A DNA stretch of 64,000 nt, from NCBI GenBank assembly GCA_014529385.2, contig CM043945.1, positions 1,416,312 through 1,480,311 on the forward strand, given 5' to 3'. Source of the stretch: Adiantum capillus-veneris. Taxonomy: Eukaryota > Streptophyta > Polypodiopsida > Polypodiales > Pteridaceae. Positions 1 to 9,770 of this stretch are shown here, piece by piece; position 1 is the stretch's first letter, and each line of letters opens with the position of its first letter. The translations under genes and the position numbers were made by a program. The notes below the pieces were generated by a model. That model was not told the DNA's origin. It saw only the letters and a list, made by a program, of their open reading frames with translations, and did no database searches.

Positions 1-207
1 ACTGAATGTGAATGTGTGGATATGTTGCAATGCAAAATTGGACAATGTATGCTCACCCAAACACCCGATGAAGCTCGTAGAAAGAGCTTGCAAAATCGGA
101 CCGTACGCGTGCAATGTAGGTATCGGCGCGTAGCTCTCATGGAGGGCAACACGCTGCACTTCTCCGCACTCGATTATGACCACCGGAGCACACGTAGCAT
201 CAAGATG

Positions 208-210
<3 letters not shown>

Positions 211-297
<87 letters not shown>
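211..297. repeat. (CT)n microsatellite, 87 nt
   Basis: Pure CT repeat inside the gypsy-1 3' LTR. The other LTR has only a short CT-rich stretch at the same place (about 24420-24435), so the array expanded after insertion. Confidence 0.97.
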
Positions 298-301
<4 letters not shown>

Positions 302-381
302 ACAGTACGCTCACTCACAGACTTCAAAAGTTTTTTTTTTTTTTTAAATGACAAAAGGGTCTTTCATTAAGGTCAAATAGT

Positions 382-393
382 GGTATATATACC
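382..393 (-). promoter_or_regulatory. TATA-like box in gypsy-1 3' LTR
   Basis: GGTATATATACC, a 12-nt palindrome, lies about 200 nt into the LTR in the element's orientation and is identical in the 5' LTR at 24518-24529. Its position suits the U3 promoter. The role is inferred from sequence only. Confidence 0.6.
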
Positions 394-593
394 TTACAAT
401 TTCTCAAACCCTAAAGTTCCAAAATCAACCATCTACTCAATCTAACTATCAAAACTGGGATACAATCTGGAAACTTCTGTAAGTCCCAATATTTACAAGG
501 TGAAAAATTAGGTTTTCCTCAATGAATGAATAATTACAAAAAATAATAATCCTCCGAGTAGTTAATGCCGTGGGGTGTGTCCAGCTTCTAACA

Positions 594-628
594 CTCCCCC
601 CCTCCTTGCTCATGTCGTCCCCGACATG
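594..628 (-). promoter_or_regulatory. gypsy-1 3' polypurine tract with adjacent hairpin
   Basis: On the minus strand AAGGAGGGGGGGAG (607-594) ends where the LTR's TGTTAG begins, the expected place for the plus-strand primer. Just upstream, 611-628 forms a 7-bp perfect stem (CATGTCG/CGACATG) with loop GGGA. The hairpin overlaps the aORF stop codon (610-612). A copy of this purine tract, with a GGGA-loop hairpin beside it, occurs internally at 12217-12249. Confidence 0.88.
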
Positions 629-1416
629 GCCTTGATCGTTAGCAGAGATTCGTATCTAGCATGCAGCTTCATCATTGTCAGGCCAAAAATGTCAGTGTTT
701 ATGGTGAAGAAGCCTATGTAGAACGCTTCTTCAAAATCCTGGAGGTGATAGAATGGTAGAAACATTATCCTTTGATACAGTGCATGTATCATCTCCTTGG
801 AAGGCTGACCTGACAGATCATAAGCGCATCTGTATGTATCTTGGAAGAGAAACATGCTGTCAGTCACCTGGCCTGGCTTGAAGGTCTCGAACACTGCTAA
901 GATGGTTCTGCAGATTTTCCTCATCATAATGCATGTAAGGTCAGGTGAGCCAGTGAACAACTTTATGACACCCGTTAGGGTTTTCACCATGTATTGGACA
1001 CTTATTCTCTCACCTGCCTTCAAGCCCGATAGCTTGGGGTAGTTCAGCCAAGTGGGTTGGCTTCTTTGCAAAATTTCCTGTGCTTTCCACGTCCTAATCC
1101 TTGGTAGAGGACAAAAGCTAAGGTTGTCTCTGATATTTTTCGGTGCCTCTACCAAGTGGATTAGGTATTGTGGGTACTTTGTAAGCCAAGCCTTCCTCCA
1201 CTTTGGATGAGAATCCACAATAAGCTTGACCCCTTCTGGTTTTGAGGTATCTGCATTGTAAAGGGGTACGGATGGCTCTTCTCTGATCCGCTTGTTTATG
1301 GTAGCTGCCTCATATTTTAGCAATGGATATGGGAGAGAGGGTTGAAGCCACTCGCGCCTAAGGTTGCTGGCGTCGATCTTCTGAATAGTCATGACTTGAA
1401 GACCCTCTGCTCCCAC
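610..1416 (-). pseudogene. gypsy-1 aORF, C-terminal domain
   Basis: An open frame of 268 residues ending beside the polypurine tract. It is the last segment of a long additional ORF downstream of pol. I know no named family for it. The same domain is recognisable in gypsy-2 (33.2-34.06 kb, plus) and gypsy-3 (about 61.1 kb): shared landmarks are LNYP, then YMV-x-TL-x-GVI about a dozen residues on, then a LY-x-R-(I/V)-MFLP block followed by (D/T)FEEAF and GFF. It has no signal peptide or convincing membrane segment, so an env function is not supported. It is separated from the upstream segment by a frameshift near 1420-1450. Conservation in three elements suggests a real protein domain; its activity is unknown. 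Confidence 0.72.
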
Positions 1417-1451
1417 TCCAAGGCTTCCTTTGTGGTTTCTCTGAGCTCCAT

Positions 1452-2563
1452 CTATATTGCTTTACGCAATTTTTCTTCCTCTTCTTGTGATAGATCCTGT
1501 GGCTCTTGAGAGGATCCTTCTAGGATTTCCTCTTGCATAGGCGTGTCCACTGGATCTGCCACATTTTCTAGGTCAATGCCCTCATTGGCGACTGGCCCTA
1601 TGCTCTCTGCCTCTCCTCCTTGCTGGCCTTTCAACTCCTCAATTTGACTGAGGAGTTTTTGCTTTTCCATTTCAGCTTCTTCACCCATATTCACGAGGAG
1701 GTCATTAAGTTCGGCGTTTATTCTTTCCGCCTCCTCGAGCTTTCTCTTCATGCTTTCTACTTCCTCTTGCAGGGATTTTTGGCCTTCTTCCATTCTCGTT
1801 TGCATGACTATAGATCCTTCTGCCATCATCAATCTCTGTTTTTCTCTAGAGTCAGCTCTTTCTAAAGTTCTTGCATTTGCTACTCATAGAGTTGACTCTC
1901 AGTCATGATTTGAGTCGAGCTAGTAGCTCTGACTCTAGCAGGTGATGCTCGCAGCCTTTGGATGGTTTGATCTTTGAGTTTTAGTTGGTCCTTGAGCTCA
2001 AGGACCTCATCCTAGCTTGCTTCTTGATCTGTCTCTGCTCTTTCCTTGGCGTTCCTCATGGCTTCCACTTCTTTAGATTCTTTTGCCAACTGTAGTGTCA
2101 GATTATCTCTTTCCTTCTCGGCATCTAGCAGTGACTTGCTGAGTTGCTGACACTCTTCTTCCACTGCTCGCATTCTTTTTGCGGCTTCTTGATTGGATTC
2201 CTCCATTGCCTGGAAGCTTTGTAGTGCCCTTGCTAAGCTGGCCTGTAGCTCAGCTTCTCTCTCCTTTTTCCTTTGTCTTTGTGCTTGCAGAGAATCTACT
2301 TCCATTTTGATCTTTTCTTCAGTGGCCTTGAGAGCTGTCATCTCTTTCTCTGAAGCCATGGATTGCGCTCTCAATCCTGTTAGCTTTGTCATCACCACGT
2401 CCCAAACATTGAAGGGCGGGTATAGGTCCACTGTATTTGTAGCAATTTCCTTTAGTTCTACTAGCCTGATGCCTTGCATTTGTGCTTTAGGCCCTGTCCT
2501 CGCCAAGTCGAATGCGACTGTGGTGGCTTCTTCCTTCGTATATCCTGCAGCTAGCAGGTCCAA
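1452..2563 (-). pseudogene. gypsy-1 aORF, coiled-coil region
   Basis: Two open stretches (2563-2012 and 1832-1452) encode heptad-rich, Glu/Lys/Gln-dominated sequence typical of a long coiled coil, ending in an acidic tail. The in-frame stop at 2012 (TAG, probably from a sense codon) and a frameshift near 1865 break it. Upstream it is in frame with 3580-2642. A small helical part (GYTKEEATTVAFDLARTG) precedes the coil. The equivalent coiled coil in gypsy-2 is 42453-41884, and in gypsy-3 about 60.0-60.3 kb. It probably serves oligomerisation; this is inferred from composition only. Confidence 0.7.
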
Positions 2564-2641
2564 AAATGCATAGTAAGAATCATCTAATTCTTTTTTCTCA
2601 CTCTGAGGCTTAGCCTCTTCTTTTGGCTCCGGTTCTCGTCT

Positions 2642-3580
2642 CTACTCTTGCTCTTCTGCTTGATTTTCTTCTTGTTTGTCCTCAGCCTCCTTATCTTCTG
2701 GTAGAGGGCTGCTAGGAGATGGTGAGGGCAGTGGTGATGGTTGTGGGCTGGGTTTAGGACTGGCTGGTAGAGATGCAGGTTTTCCCTTTAAGTCCCTGTC
2801 TGCTTTTGTTTTTCTTTCTCTTTCATGGCTCTCTTGCTCATCCAGCAATTTCTGTCGTATTTGTTGTACTTCTTCCTCTGTGAAAAGGACATGTGGAATG
2901 TTCTCTGATGCAGCATCAAGAATTTCAAAATTCTTGATATAGTCTTCAAATCGGTCCCTTTGCACTCTTCTGGATGATCCTGACATAGACTCTAGAGAAG
3001 GCTTCCAGAGTTCACTTAAATCACCCTTGAGGGCTCTCTCCGCTCGGAAACTCTCCATCAACCTCTCTAGTCTTGCCGCTTTCTGTGACCTTGTTTCTTT
3101 GGGCGGCACTTGAGCAAATTCCTTCTTCCCTTTTTTCTGCTCGGGCTGCTCCTCTTGAACTAGCTCTAGCCGTCTTTTCAATCTTGTTTCCACCTTTGGT
3201 GCTCTTTGCGGCTCGCCTTCCTTGTCTTCTTTTAACCTCAGCCAATCATTCTGAGACAGGGGGTCAGGCCACCTTCCTTTTGCGTGTAGTGCCCCATAAA
3301 TCACCTTGGTGATGAGTTCTCCTGCCACTATACAGGTTGGATTTTTGTTACCCATCTTTACTAGGTTGTCATGTATATATGTCGCATAGTTGATTATCTT
3401 TGGGGTGCCTTTCGTCATTGCCCACGTGAATGTCGTGGCAATTGCACCTGGCGGCATCCTATACTTTTGTGGCCTCTTCGTGCACATGTGAAAGTACTGG
3501 TTGTATAACTGGCTCATGATTGCCACTCTTGGGTTGGCAATGTCTTCAAAGGTGTAATTCCCCTTCTTCTCTTTGTACAC
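2642..3580 (-). pseudogene. gypsy-1 aORF, central domain and Pro/Ser linker
   Basis: The first 110 residues or so look globular (FEDIANPRVAIMSQLYNQYF, then PPGAIATTFTWAM and a GELITKVIYGAL helix). They align by eye with gypsy-2 43856-43350 (DLFETKLPLRLISQHF..., GSYLLDNIIKANL...). A Lys/Glu-rich stretch follows and then a Pro-Ser repeat (PSP-x-PSP type), a disordered linker. It ends at an in-frame TAG that reads straight into the coiled-coil frame at 2563. The N-terminal part is reminiscent of plant transposon proteins found in Athila third ORFs; that link is from memory and unproven. Confidence 0.68.
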
Positions 3581-3899
3581 CTTGACCTCATCCCTTCTTT
3601 TGTTACACTATCCCCCTCGTTGGAGAGGTCTAGTGTATCTGCTACAACCCGCTCAATGATTATTATCTCTTTTTCTGGTCTGCCTTGTAAATCTGTTACT
3701 TTGGCCACTCCATCCTCTTTGATGCTTGTCACAAACTCGCAGACTCTTTTGATGTCCACCCCTGCCGGTATTGCTTCAAAGTAGTTGTGGAGATCAATCT
3801 TCTCCAAGTAGCCGGCCATCTTGCTTCGTACGAACTCATTGAGTTCTCTTGGCAGCATTGGTAGCTCTATAACATTGCCTTCAGTGTCTTTGAACACTC
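3514..3899 (-). pseudogene. gypsy-1 aORF, N-terminal domain (after copia insertion)
   Basis: Starting at the copia junction the frame reads FKDTEGNVIELP... and includes a PAGVDIKRVCEFVTSIKEDG block. This block aligns with gypsy-2 44061-43774 (WGMDFRRAHELISLIQYNG), followed in both by a TD-x-x-G strand and an I-x-x-(I/V)-x-(N/A)-x-(A/T)-L segment. The frame breaks near 3580-3590 and continues in another frame. The upstream codons lie beyond the copia at 9441-9605. Confidence 0.7.
3895..3899. repeat. Target-site duplication of copia (CACTC), left
   Basis: CACTC directly before the left copia LTR is repeated directly after the right LTR at 9441-9445. Five bases is the normal length for this class and proves insertion into the gypsy-1 aORF. 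Confidence 0.95.
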
Positions 3900-4091
3900 T
3901 GAAGGAGTACGAGTGGAAGTGCGACGCGAGAGAGAGTGCGAGAAGAAGAGCACGACGATATGGTGAACTCGCTCTACTGTAATGTGTAGAGCATAGTGAG
4001 TTCTTATTAGGTTTTAACAAAAGAATATGTGTACATACCTGGTGGCCCGCCCACTTACCTCGGCGACCACATTGGGCTTTATACCCCAACA
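3900..4091 (-). repeat. Copia 3' LTR, 192 bp
   Basis: On the plus strand it begins TGAAGGAG and ends CCCCAACA. It differs from the other LTR at three positions (a T/C, a C/T and a C/G). A TATA box (GTATAAAG on the minus strand, 4077-4084) lies near the LTR start. Confidence 0.96.
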
Positions 4092-4103
4092 ACCTCCCAC
4101 TTA
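4092..4103 (-). promoter_or_regulatory. Copia polypurine tract
   Basis: On the minus strand AAGTGGGAGGT directly precedes the LTR start TGTTGG, the site of plus-strand priming. Confidence 0.8.
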
Positions 4104-4180
4104 AAGTCCAATGTGGTACTTTAAGTGTGAGAGAAGCTACTATACAAGCTAATAGACAAGAGATGTAGAGAAGTGATGTA

Positions 4181-7100
4181 CTACCCTACACCTAACTGCT
4201 TGCGAAAATGCGCAAAGCTCTCTGAGGGAAGTCCTTTTGTAAGTAGATCAGCAAGATTTTCTGTGGTGTGAACTTTGACAAGCTGAAGTTGCTTATCCTC
4301 GAGCATTTCCCTAATGAAATGATACTTCACATCCACATGCTTTGTCTTTGAGTGATAAACTGGATTGCGAGCCAATTGTATAGCACTTTGACTATCACAA
4401 TATAACACACGCATCTCTTCTTTGATTCCCAAATCTATTACTAGTCGATTAAGACAAATTGATTCTTTGCATGCCTCTGATGCTGCAACATATTCAGCCT
4501 CTGTAGTAGACTGAGTAACACAATCTTGTAATCTAGAACTCCATGATACTGCTCCACCAGCCAATGTAAAGACATACCCTGACGTAGACCTTCGGTTGTC
4601 TAAGTCACTTGCATACTCTGAGTCTGTAAAACCCTTTACACTTAGCTCCTGACTCCCATAGCATATACGCATACTCTTTGTAGCTTTCAGGTATCTCAAT
4701 ATTCCTTTCACTGCCTCCCAATGTTTCTTGCCTGGGTTTGACATGTATCGACTTACTACTCCCACTGCAAATGCAATGTCTGGGCGAGTAGCAATCATTG
4801 CATACATCAAACTACCCACTGCAGACGCATATGGAATCTTATCCATTTCAGCTTGTTCTTCCTCAGACACAGGACAATCTTGTTTGCTAAGTTTCACATA
4901 TGGTGGCAATGGAACACTCAATGCCTTTCCCTTCTCCATATTGAAACGTTGCAAAACCTTGTCAATATACTCTGTTTGAGATAACCAAATCAACTTCTTT
5001 GATCTGTCTCTCTCAATGCGCATACCAAGTATATGACTTGCCTCACCCATGTCTTTCATATCAAACAATTTTGACATCTTTGACTTCAAAGCTGAAATTT
5101 CTTCCAAGTGCTTGCCAGCAATCAACATGTCATCCACATACAAAATAAGGATCAACCAACTACCATCCTTAGCCTTCTTTGTATATAGACAGTGATCGAA
5201 CTCACTATGTTTGTAGCCTTGAGAAAGCATAAACTTGTGGAATTTATGGTACCATGCCCTTGGTGATTGTTTTAAGCCATAAAGGCTCCTTAACAACTGG
5301 CATACCCAATCTTCCTTGCCTTTCTCAACAAACCCTTCTGGCTGCTGCATGTAAATTTCCACATCTAAATCACCATGCAAGAACGTTGTCTTGACATCCA
5401 TTTGGTGCAACACCAAATCTAATATGGCAACCAATGCAAGAAAGCATCTCAATGTAGTCATTTTGACCACCAGAGAGAAGACTTCATCAAAGTCAATGCC
5501 TTGTTCTTGCTTAAAGCCCTTGGCAACAAGCCTTGCTTTGTACTTTGGCTGACTATCATGAGCGATGATCTTATACCTGTAAACCCATTTACAGGGTAGA
5601 GCCTTTTTGCCTCGTGGTAATTTAACTAGCTTCCATGTCCGGTTTTTATGCAGAGTTGTCATCTCTGACTGCATGGCCAATTGCCAATTCCCGGAGTCCT
5701 TCATTTGCACTGCTTCCTTGTAACATGAAGGCTCATTGCAATCAGTCAACATGACATAGTTCATAGATGGAACAAACCTATCAGGAGGTTGCGTGACACG
5801 TCCAGATCTACGCACAATAGGTGGCTCAGGCTCAACCACAACCTGTGGTTCCAATCTATCCTGTCCTTGCTCCTCTTGAGCCCTGACATTTTGTCTTGCA
5901 CGTGCAGGTCCATCTTCTTGGAAGACAACTCTTCTAATCTCCTCAACTTTCTCTGGTTTAGAATGATATTTGGCTTCATTAAAGTGAACATCACTGCTGT
6001 GGATAACCTTTCTGGATTCGGGATCCCAAAGTCTGTACCCCATCTCACTAGAATTACCATAGCCTAGAAAGATGCACTTTCTACTCTTTGGCTCAAGTTT
6101 GTTCCTAAATTCCTTTGCAACGTGAGTATATGCCTCACAGCCAAAGACTCTGAGATGCTTGTATGAGGGCACCTTGCCTGACCATACCATCTCTGGCACT
6201 GAATCCTTCTGCAAAACCTTGCTAGGAGATCTATTTACAAGATGAACAGCTGTTGATACAGCTTCAGCCCAAAACCCATTTGGCAGCTGTGCATTAGACA
6301 ACATACTTCTGACCTTCTCTTGTATGGTCCTATTCATCCTCTCAGCAACACCATTTTGAGGAGGATTGTAAGGAGCAGTAAGTTCACGTTTTATACCTTT
6401 TGACTCACAAAAGTCCTGAAAGGCCTTTGAAACATACTCTCCACCATTGTCAGTGCGTAAGCATTTAAGCTTCTTGCCACTCTGATTCTCCACAAGTGTC
6501 ACAAACGTTTTGAAAACACTAAACGCTTCATCCTTGTGCTTGAGAAAGTAAACCCATACTTTCCTCGAGTAATCATCTATAAATGTCATAAAGTAAGAAG
6601 CTCCCCCTAGAGATAGGTTAGGCATAGGTCCACACTAATCACTATGAACAAGTGCCAACTGTGTATCTCTTCTACTGCTTCTATGCTTATGTGGCTGATG
6701 TGTTTGCTTACCATACAGACAATGTTCACAGAATTCAAAATCATTAAGTGAAAAGCCAGGCAAATAACCAGAACGAGACAAGATTTCCATTCCCTTCTTG
6801 GACATATGTCCTAACCGGATATGCCACAAAGAAACGTTCGGCTGCTCGGTTACATTGATTACATTTTTAGAGACATTTGATACATAAATCATGTAAAGTC
6901 CTCCAGAGTTTACTCCATGTGCTACTGTCATAGAACCCTTGGATATCTTCCACATGTTCTATCCAAAAGTGGTGACGTAGCCAGCATCATCAAGTAAACC
7001 TATGCTGATCAAGCTCTTTGTAATTGCGGGAACATGTCTCACATTCTTTAGTGTGAAAGAAGAGCCATTCTGAAACTTCAATTGAACATCTCCAACACCT

Positions 7101-8161
7101 AACATCTCACATGTCTGCCCATTTCCTAGCCGAACATGATCTTTAGTGGTCACATAAGAGGTAAACCGCTCCTTGTTTGGAGACACATGAAGTGATGCCC
7201 CTGAGTCTATAATCCAGTCACTCAGTGCATTTCCATCAGATGCTGTAAGAAGAGCTGAGTCCATTGTATTCTTCAAGAAGTAGATGTCTCCTGACACTAG
7301 ACTGTCATCCTCTGCAACAGTGTTTGTCACATTTATTTCTTGAATCTTCACTGAGGACTTGTTCTTCTCACCATGGTCTTCAGCTTTCTCTTTGCCTTTT
7401 TTTGCTTTCCATTCTCTGCAGTCTCTTTTCATGTGACCCTTCTTGCCACAATGGTAGCATTCTATGTCACTCTTGCCTTTAGCACTGCGGGACTTGCTAC
7501 AAGACTGATTCCTCTTTCCACCTTTGTACTTTTCTTTGGTCCTTCCCCTGACAACTAAGGTTGTTCCTTTGCCTGTGTCCATTGTCTTTCTATTGGTTTC
7601 TTCAGTAAGCAGACTTCCTTCTACACCTGCGATGTTCAAACCATCTGGAGGTGCAGAATTACTCAAAGCTGTGCGAAAAGTGTCCCAAGTTTTTGACAAT
7701 GTGATGAACAGGAACATAGCTCTAACAGGTTCATCAAACTTGACACCTTGAGCTGACAACTGACTATAGATTGTGTTGAATTCATTCAGATGATTGGACA
7801 TAGGTGTCCCTTCTTTCATCTTCAAGTCAACAAGCTTCTTAAGCCAGTATACCTATGAAGCTGCACTCTGCTTCTCATAAAGATCACTCAGCTTTAACCA
7901 TGCTTGATAAGCCAACATCTCGTCTGCTACATTGAAGTAAAAACTTTCTGCCAAAGTCAGCATAATGGTAGAAAGTGCCAATTCATCCATTTCACTCCAT
8001 TCATCTTCGTCCATATCTTCTGGTTTTATCCCCTTGAGCTTTATAGGTTTTATCTGCTTCTTTTGTACCAACACATGCCAAATCTGCTTCTTCCACAATG
8101 GGAAATTGGTTCCATCCAGCTTCTTGATATTGTAAAGAGCAATGTCCTGTGATCTAGCCAT
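4181..8161 (-). pseudogene. Copia gag-pol polyprotein with three in-frame TAG stops
   Basis: One reading frame of 1326 codons runs from the ATG at 8161 to the stop at 4181, interrupted only by TAG at 7855-7853, 6961-6959 and 6637-6635. Domains in order: UBN2-type gag (about 1-200); CCHC knuckle CYHCGKKGHMKRDC near 230; protease with DSGA near 320; integrase HHCC (HIRLGH...CEHC) near 445 and the catalytic D, D, E in FIDDYS, RTDNGGEY and GVAERMNR; RT with YVDD near 1010; RNase H near 1170-1320 with GFTDSEYA, STTEAEY and LYCDSQSA. All other catalytic residues appear intact. The first two stops sit where Gln (CAG) is likely, which suits deamination at methylated CHG. Apart from the stops this is a well-preserved copy. 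Confidence 0.95.
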
Positions 8162-9234
8162 AGCGACCCTTCACAGTGGTTTACTTTTCTGGGAAAAATT
8201 CGGCAGAGTTTCCCCTGTAAACTGACCTCTGAACCAATATCAACCTGTCAAAATGAACCAAGAAAGCTTCAGATTCTGCATAAATTTCGGCAGAGTCTCC
8301 TTTGTAAAATGGCTCTGGTGTACTCAGAAAACAGACCAAAAAACAGTTCAAAAAACACTGTCTCTCTGACACTGTAAGCTGCGGGTAAACCTGTCCTGCA
8401 CCTGTACTGTCTCTCACTGTCCTGTAAGCATAGACTGTGACAATGCCTCAACGGCAGTAAAGCAAAGATGCAATCCCAACTGTCTAACTCACAGTCAATA
8501 CATCCTAGCTGCCTATCTAAGGGTGCTCGAGGGATCGCTCCAAGACCTGTATCACCGAAAGGATCTCAACATTCGAGAATCCCCTAGCTCAATAGAACCT
8601 CACTTGACCCTCAACAAAGGCTGCAGTAAATCTGACAGTACATAGACTTCCCACAAAGTCATACATCCACAAATTTCCCACTATATGTTGTAACCGATGC
8701 GGCGATTGTTTGCTGCATGACTCACAGCCAGCAAACCCTCAACAAACATACATCATCTCTGACAATACATCCCATGCGGAAGTACCTGCAATGTCAGGAT
8801 GAAATCTGGAATATCAAGCAGCAAACACAAGCTACCTGATGAACTAGTGGATGTCGCCTACAGTCTATGTAGATGCGCCCGTGTCGTATGTGACACGCCT
8901 CCAAGAACTGTGAGCCGTCCTTCGATGTGTAGACAGCCACAAATCAACACTCTGGGAGTGTCGATATCCTCAGCACCTACAGTCGTAGGCCAAAAAACCA
9001 AAATTTACAGAGTCGGATCTGCACCCGCTGAGACCACGTAGTCGAAAATGGCCTGCACAGAACTTTGTCGAAGCCGAACGGTGACCGAGATGACCTCGGA
9101 ATGAAATTCTGAGCACACCAAAACCTGCGGGCCGTCCCACAAGATTTGGGGCCGTGTCTTTGCCTATCGAATTTCACTCCAATCTGAGCTCGTGACTCTA
9201 GCCTCCTGCAGTGCTGCCCCGAGCCTCGATCTAC
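8162..9234 (-). other. Copia untranslated leader
   Basis: About 1.07 kb between PBS and gag start. I see no gene; the short open frames have no recognisable content. The leader is long for copia and could hold packaging or translation signals, none of which I can identify. Confidence 0.6.
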
Positions 9235-9246
9235 GCTCTGATACCA
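9235..9246 (-). promoter_or_regulatory. Copia primer binding site (initiator tRNA-Met)
   Basis: The minus strand reads TGGTATCAGAGC two bases after the 5' LTR, the standard plant copia PBS complementary to the initiator tRNA-Met 3' end. Confidence 0.95.
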
Positions 9247-9248
9247 GT

Positions 9249-9440
9249 TGAAGGAGTACGAGCGGAAGTGTGACGCGAGAGAGAGTGCGAGAAGAAGAGC
9301 ACGACGATATGGTGAACTCGCTCTACTGTAATGTGTAGAGCATAGTGAGTTCTTATTAGGTTTTAACAAAAGAATATGTGTACATACCTGGTGGCCCGCC
9401 CACTTACCTGGGCGACCACATTGGGCTTTATACCCCAACA
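9249..9440 (-). repeat. Copia 5' LTR, 192 bp
   Basis: The same termini and length as 3900-4091, with three mismatches. It is flanked outside by the CACTC duplication (9441-9445). Confidence 0.96.
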
Positions 9441-9605
9441 CACTCCTTGGTAGATCTTTAGGTCGTTGGACTCTAACAGATCCTCTTATATCCATGTGTT
9501 GGTGGGCTTTAGTGTTCCTTCTTGAATGACGAAGGGTTCCACTTCTTCCAGGTAATCCTTGATGGTCATTCTCTTCTTCTTTGCCGGTGACTTCGAGGCT
9601 TCCAT
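9441..9605 (-). pseudogene. gypsy-1 aORF start, separated by the copia
   Basis: The ATG at 9605-9603 opens a frame beginning MEASKSPAKKKRMTIKDYLE, with a basic KKKR cluster that could be a nuclear localisation signal. One TAA interrupts it; after the TAA the frame continues through the target site into the segment ending at 3514, so the aORF reads across the copia once the insertion is discounted. This start is chosen because it is the first ATG downstream of the palindrome array and is in frame with the aORF. Confidence 0.65.
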
Positions 9606-9770
9606 AGATCCTGTTGCACTCAGTAGTACGAAGTTAGCGTTTTTTCCATATTAGCTGTGAAACTAAGTTTTACTTATCCAAATGACTTGAAAATTGAAAA
9701 TAAAGCTTAAAAGGAACTTGTGAAGCTGTGCATGTGCTCACAGTGCAAATCTGGCCAAAATTTTTCATCT

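Larger units (their letters stand above)
1..593 (-). repeat. 3' LTR of gypsy-1, truncated by window edge
   Basis: This matches 24210-24729 (same order and strand) and ends TTCTAACA, as the other LTR does; the polypurine tract starts at the next base. Bases 330-593 differ from the partner at only a few sites. Bases 1-210 differ more, many changes being C/T or G/A at CpG. This copy alone has a long (CT)n expansion. A palindromic TATA-like box GGTATATATACC is at 382-393. Confidence 0.92.
3900..9440 (-). mobile_element. Ty1/copia retrotransposon nested in gypsy-1
   Basis: A complete minus-strand element of 5541 bp: two 192-bp LTRs, an initiator-Met PBS, one gag-pol frame, a polypurine tract and a 5-bp TSD. 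The LTRs differ at 3 of 192 positions, so insertion is recent relative to the host gypsy-1. The polyprotein order protease-integrase-RT-RNase H defines copia. Three in-frame TAG codons make this copy defective without readthrough. Confidence 0.96.

Noticed and set aside
16-351. 111-residue plus-strand frame with a long Leu-Ser repeat
   Set aside because: An artefact of the (CT)n microsatellite inside the LTR. The same holds for frames at 38876-39108 and 31061-31267.
610-3899. gypsy-1 aORF as a retroviral-type envelope gene
   Set aside because: It has the right position, but I find no signal peptide, transmembrane segment, Cys pattern or cleavage site; the sequence is a soluble, charged coiled coil.
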